A DNA stretch of 64,000 nucleotides. It comes from DATARH01 sp036268425 (lineage in GTDB: Bacteria > Pseudomonadota > Alphaproteobacteria > ATCC43930 > CGMCC-115725). Made by a program: the position numbers and the translations under genes. The stretch covers positions 21,597 through 85,596 of the forward strand of contig DATAUE010000022.1 of assembly GCA_036268425.1 (NCBI GenBank), in the 5' to 3' direction. How positions within the stretch are numbered: position 1 is the first letter of the stretch; each line of letters begins with the position of its first letter. The notes beneath the pieces were generated by a model that had not been told where the DNA came from, did no database searches, and saw nothing but the letters and a program-made list of their open reading frames with translations. Of this stretch, positions 61,376 through 64,000 are shown in pieces.

Positions 61376-63154
61376 CTATTCCGTCGCCAGAGGCGTCCCG
61401 CGATTGTAAACCGGCGCGGTATCCTGCTGGCGTGCGGCGCGCATTGCGCGGCGCAGCGGCTCTGTTGCAGCCGTGTCAACCGTATCGGGTGTGCCTGTGA
61501 TGATAACGCCGTAATCATCACGGGCTGATTCTCGGCTGACGAAACCGTTACGCACGTCGCGCAGTACAAATGCCGGGTCGCGTTCCAGTGGATCGCCCCA
61601 GCCGCCGGCGCCGGCGACTTCGTGGCGGAATAGATCGCCCTTCTTCATCGCCATCGTCAGCTTTGACGGCAGTGGTCGCGGGTTGCGGTCCGGATTGAGA
61701 TAATTCATCGAGGGCCGACCGGCGCCGCCGCCATACAAGCCGAACGGCCGAAAATCGTGCCGGTCGGAGCGCACCTGCAGCACAGCCTCGTCAGCCAGCA
61801 ATTTGTATTCCCGGCGGAATGGGGCGCCACCGCGAAACTTGCCCGGCCCCATTGCATCCTGGATGAATTCATAGGCCGTAATCTGCAACGGCTGTTCGGT
61901 TTCCGTAACCTCGATCGGCTGTGAGGCCATGTTGGCATAGATGTGCGAGTTGCCGTCGAGCCCGTCGGCATACGGTCGTGCGCCCCAGGCGCAGCAGGTG
62001 AAATCGACATAAATGAACGGCGTGCGATCGGCGTGGTAGCCGCCGATCGAGACGCCGGTATTGCCGCCGTCCGACGCGGCGAACACCTGGTCCGGCAGCA
62101 TCCTGGCCAACGCCCCAAACATGCAGTCGACCATGCGAAACCCGGTCAGGCCGCGCGCCGCGCAGGCTGCCGGCAGGACGCCATGCGCCACGGTGCCGGG
62201 CGGCGCGGTGACACTGATCGCGCGGAACACGCCCTCATTGGTCGGAATGTTCTGCGGCAGGATCGAGCGGATGCCGCAATAGCTCGCCGATTTCGTATAG
62301 CTCAGCGTGTTGTTGATCGCTCCCTTTACTTGCGGCGCGGTGCCGGTCCAATCGACGGTAATCGCATCGTCCGATTTGGTGATCGTGACCTTGAGCGGGA
62401 TCGGGCACCCGACATCGATGCCGTCATCGTCGATATAATCGAGGAAATCATAGATTCCGTCGGGCAGTTCGCGGATCGCCGCGCGGGTCATGCGCTCGGC
62501 GTAATCGACCAGTTCGGTCATATAGTCTTGCAACCGCTCGTTACCGTAGCGCCCCGCCAGATCGACCAACGCCTGTTCGGCAATGTGGCATGCCGCAAGC
62601 TGTGCCCGCAGATCGCCGAATACCTTGACCGGCACCCGCACATTGGTCTCGATCAGCGCGAACATTGTCTCGTTGCGCAGACCACGCTCGTACAGCTTTA
62701 ACGGCGGAATGCGCAGCCCTTCCTGGTAGATTTCGGTCGAATCCGAGGCGTTGGATCCTGGCACCCGGCCGCCGACATCAGTGTGATGACAGACCGTGCC
62801 GGCCCACGCGATCAGGGTGCCGTCGCGAAAGACCGGCTTAAACACGAAAACGTCGGGCAGGTGCATACCGCCCCGGAACGGATCGTTGAGGATGAACACG
62901 TCGTCCTCAAAGATGCCGCCGGCGAAGGCCGCCTGAACCGCGGCGATCGCGGTCGGCATCGACCCCAGATGGCCGGGCAGCGTCAACCCCTGCGCAACCA
63001 GGACACCGGCGCCGTCGAACAGCGCGGTCGAATAATCCATGTTGTCCTTCAACACACCCGAGTAGGTCGTGCGAAAGACTGTCAGCGCCATCTCGTCGGC
63101 GATCCCGAACAGCGCGTTCTTGAACAACTCGAATTCGATCGGGTCGCTGATCAT
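61376..63154 (-). CDS. Hydantoinase B / N-methylhydantoinase B family protein
   Basis: This 592-residue protein of the HyuB/oxoprolinase-B family contains MDYSTALFDGAGVLVAQG, GSMPTAIAAV, VFILNDPFRGGMHLPD, the HHTDVGGRVPGSNA stretch and GGGAGRPS near the end. HyuB works with HyuA as an ATP-dependent hydantoinase, 5-oxoprolinase or, in related complexes, acetone or acetophenone carboxylase. No HyuA gene lies within the window, though one could be outside it. GGAGAG precedes the ATG at 63154. It is divergent from the binding-protein gene at 63298, whose product could import the substrate; that link is inference. Confidence 0.92.
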   Translation of the reverse strand: MISDPIEFELFKNALFGIADEMALTVFRTTYSGVLKDNMDYSTALFDGAGVLVAQGLTLPGHLGSMPTAIAAVQAAFAGGIFEDDVFILNDPFRGGMHLPDVFVFKPVFRDGTLIAWAGTVCHHTDVGGRVPGSNASDSTEIYQEGLRIPPLKLYERGLRNETMFALIETNVRVPVKVFGDLRAQLAACHIAEQALVDLAGRYGNERLQDYMTELVDYAERMTRAAIRELPDGIYDFLDYIDDDGIDVGCPIPLKVTITKSDDAITVDWTGTAPQVKGAINNTLSYTKSASYCGIRSILPQNIPTNEGVFRAISVTAPPGTVAHGVLPAACAARGLTGFRMVDCMFGALARMLPDQVFAASDGGNTGVSIGGYHADRTPFIYVDFTCCAWGARPYADGLDGNSHIYANMASQPIEVTETEQPLQITAYEFIQDAMGPGKFRGGAPFRREYKLLADEAVLQVRSDRHDFRPFGLYGGGAGRPSMNYLNPDRNPRPLPSKLTMAMKKGDLFRHEVAGAGGWGDPLERDPAFVLRDVRNGFVSRESARDDYGVIITGTPDTVDTAATEPLRRAMRAARQQDTAPVYNRGTPLATE

Positions 63155-63297
63155 TGCTCTCTCCGATTGACGGCTTGATTCGACCCCAGCATTAGACGCG
63201 GATCAAGGGCGACGAATCACCACACTGCGTGTTAATGTCGCAGTAACGTCGAAGGCTGGAGAACCGGCCCGACGCCATCGGATCGGGGAGGGCGCGG

Positions 63298-64000
63298 ATG
63301 ACCGGAAAGCGGCGGCTTGCTGCGATCGTCTGGTGCGGGCTGACGCTGGGTCTGGGCCTTGCCGGCCCGGCGATGGCGCAGAAGCATGGCGGCGTCCTGC
63401 GCGAATTCATGATCGACAGCCCTGCCAGCATGTCGATCCACGAAGAAGCCACCGTCATCGCCGAGCGGCCGGTGATGTCGGTGTTCAACAACCTGGTCAT
63501 GTTCGACCAGCACATCGCGCAGAACAGCCTGTCTTCGATACGGCCGGAACTGGCGACCGATTGGAGCTGGGACGAAGACGGTACAAAACTGACATTTCAT
63601 CTGCACCAGAACGTCAAATGGCATGACGGCAAGCCGTTTACCGCCGCCGACGTCAAATGCACCTTCGAGCTGTTGCAGGGGAAGGCGGCCGAGAAGCTCC
63701 GCGTGAACCCGCGCAAGGCCTGGTACAACAACCTCGTCGAGGTCAAAACCAACGGCGACTTCGAGGCCACCTTTGTGATGAAGCGGCCCCAGCCGGCCTT
63801 TCTCGCGCTCCTCGCCTCGGGGATGACGCCGATCTATCCATGCCACGTCAGCCCCGCCCAGATGCGCCAGCACCCGATCGGCACCGGCCCGTTCAAATTC
63901 GTCGAGTTCAAGCCGAACGAGTCGGTCAAGCTCGTCAAAAACCCCGATTACTGGAAACCCGGCCTGCCCTATCTCGACGGCATCGACTACAAGATCGTAC
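63298..64000 (+). CDS. Family-5 ABC substrate-binding protein, cut by window end
   Basis: The first 234 codons are visible. A signal peptide (RRLAAIVWCGLTLGLGLAGPAMAQ) precedes KHGGVLREF. The SBP_bac_5 signature is present as LTFHLHQNVKWHDGKPFTAADVKC, followed by YPCHVSP and GTGPFKFVEF. It is clearly paralogous to the protein at 12816-14411, sharing DSPASMSIHEE and the KRPQPAF segment. GGGGAG at 63285-63290 places the start at ATG 63298. The rest of the gene and any permease genes lie beyond the window. Divergence from the hydantoinase-type gene leaves 143 bases for both promoters. Confidence 0.93.
   Translation, partial: MTGKRRLAAIVWCGLTLGLGLAGPAMAQKHGGVLREFMIDSPASMSIHEEATVIAERPVMSVFNNLVMFDQHIAQNSLSSIRPELATDWSWDEDGTKLTFHLHQNVKWHDGKPFTAADVKCTFELLQGKAAEKLRVNPRKAWYNNLVEVKTNGDFEATFVMKRPQPAFLALLASGMTPIYPCHVSPAQMRQHPIGTGPFKFVEFKPNESVKLVKNPDYWKPGLPYLDGIDYKIV

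Overview
The window reads as chromosomal DNA of a GC-rich alphaproteobacterium, probably a soil or plant-associated member of the Rhizobiales or Rhodospirillales. The basis is the dense set of periplasmic-binding-protein transporters, luciferase-like flavin oxidoreductases, a MoeA fused to a PBP-like domain, a Hint-domain surface repeat protein and the GC-rich codon use. I cannot name a genus from sequence alone.

Layout. 0.7-2.3 kb: a BNR/Asp-box protein and a carboxymuconolactone-decarboxylase-like protein, followed by a broken RidA gene. 2.7-5.6 kb (minus): a DUF4062-like/STAND-NTPase/transmembrane/SUMF1-fold protein with a sharp base-composition break between its halves. 6-7 kb: a luciferase-like monooxygenase and an internally deleted IS3 element. 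7.6-14.4 kb: a co-directional run of a Sel1-like membrane protein, a TAXI binding protein, two family-5 (peptide/opine-type) binding proteins and a zinc alcohol dehydrogenase, with no permease genes. 14.5-16.2 kb: an SDR dehydrogenase and a small exported four-cysteine protein.

16.4-19.25 kb holds the most striking locus: a cytochrome P450 overlapping by one base a haem peroxidase that follows animal cyclooxygenase almost block by block. It looks like a bacterial two-enzyme oxylipin pathway. From 19.3 to 32.4 kb the DNA is poorer in G+C and filled with glycan and surface-polymer genes (a 1.6k-residue triple glycosyltransferase, an alpha/beta hydrolase, a sulfotransferase, two methyltransferases). 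Decayed IS256, IS5 and IS630 fragments lie between them.

32.4-37.8 kb (minus): a complete five-gene peptide-type ABC importer, with the relic of a second binding-protein gene upstream of it. 38.4-40.1 kb: a lower-GC ABC-2 exporter pair ending at the C-terminus of a tyrosine integrase and a tRNA 3'-end-like sequence, a probable integration scar. 40.5-50.4 kb: recQ, a PEP-mutase/isocitrate-lyase family enzyme, a luciferase-like oxidoreductase, a serine hydrolase, a TTC38-like TPR protein and two consecutive moeA-type genes.

50.6-57.1 kb: a 1625-residue AIDA-like repeat protein with a C-terminal Hint domain, followed five bases later by a glycosyltransferase. The end of the first and the start of the second carry the same small domain, which suggests they act together. 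57.2-64 kb: a TauE/SafE exporter, a luciferase-like oxidoreductase, a GMC oxidoreductase, a small Gly/Ala-rich exported protein, a hydantoinase-B-type protein and the 5' part of another family-5 binding protein, closely related to the one at 12.8 kb.
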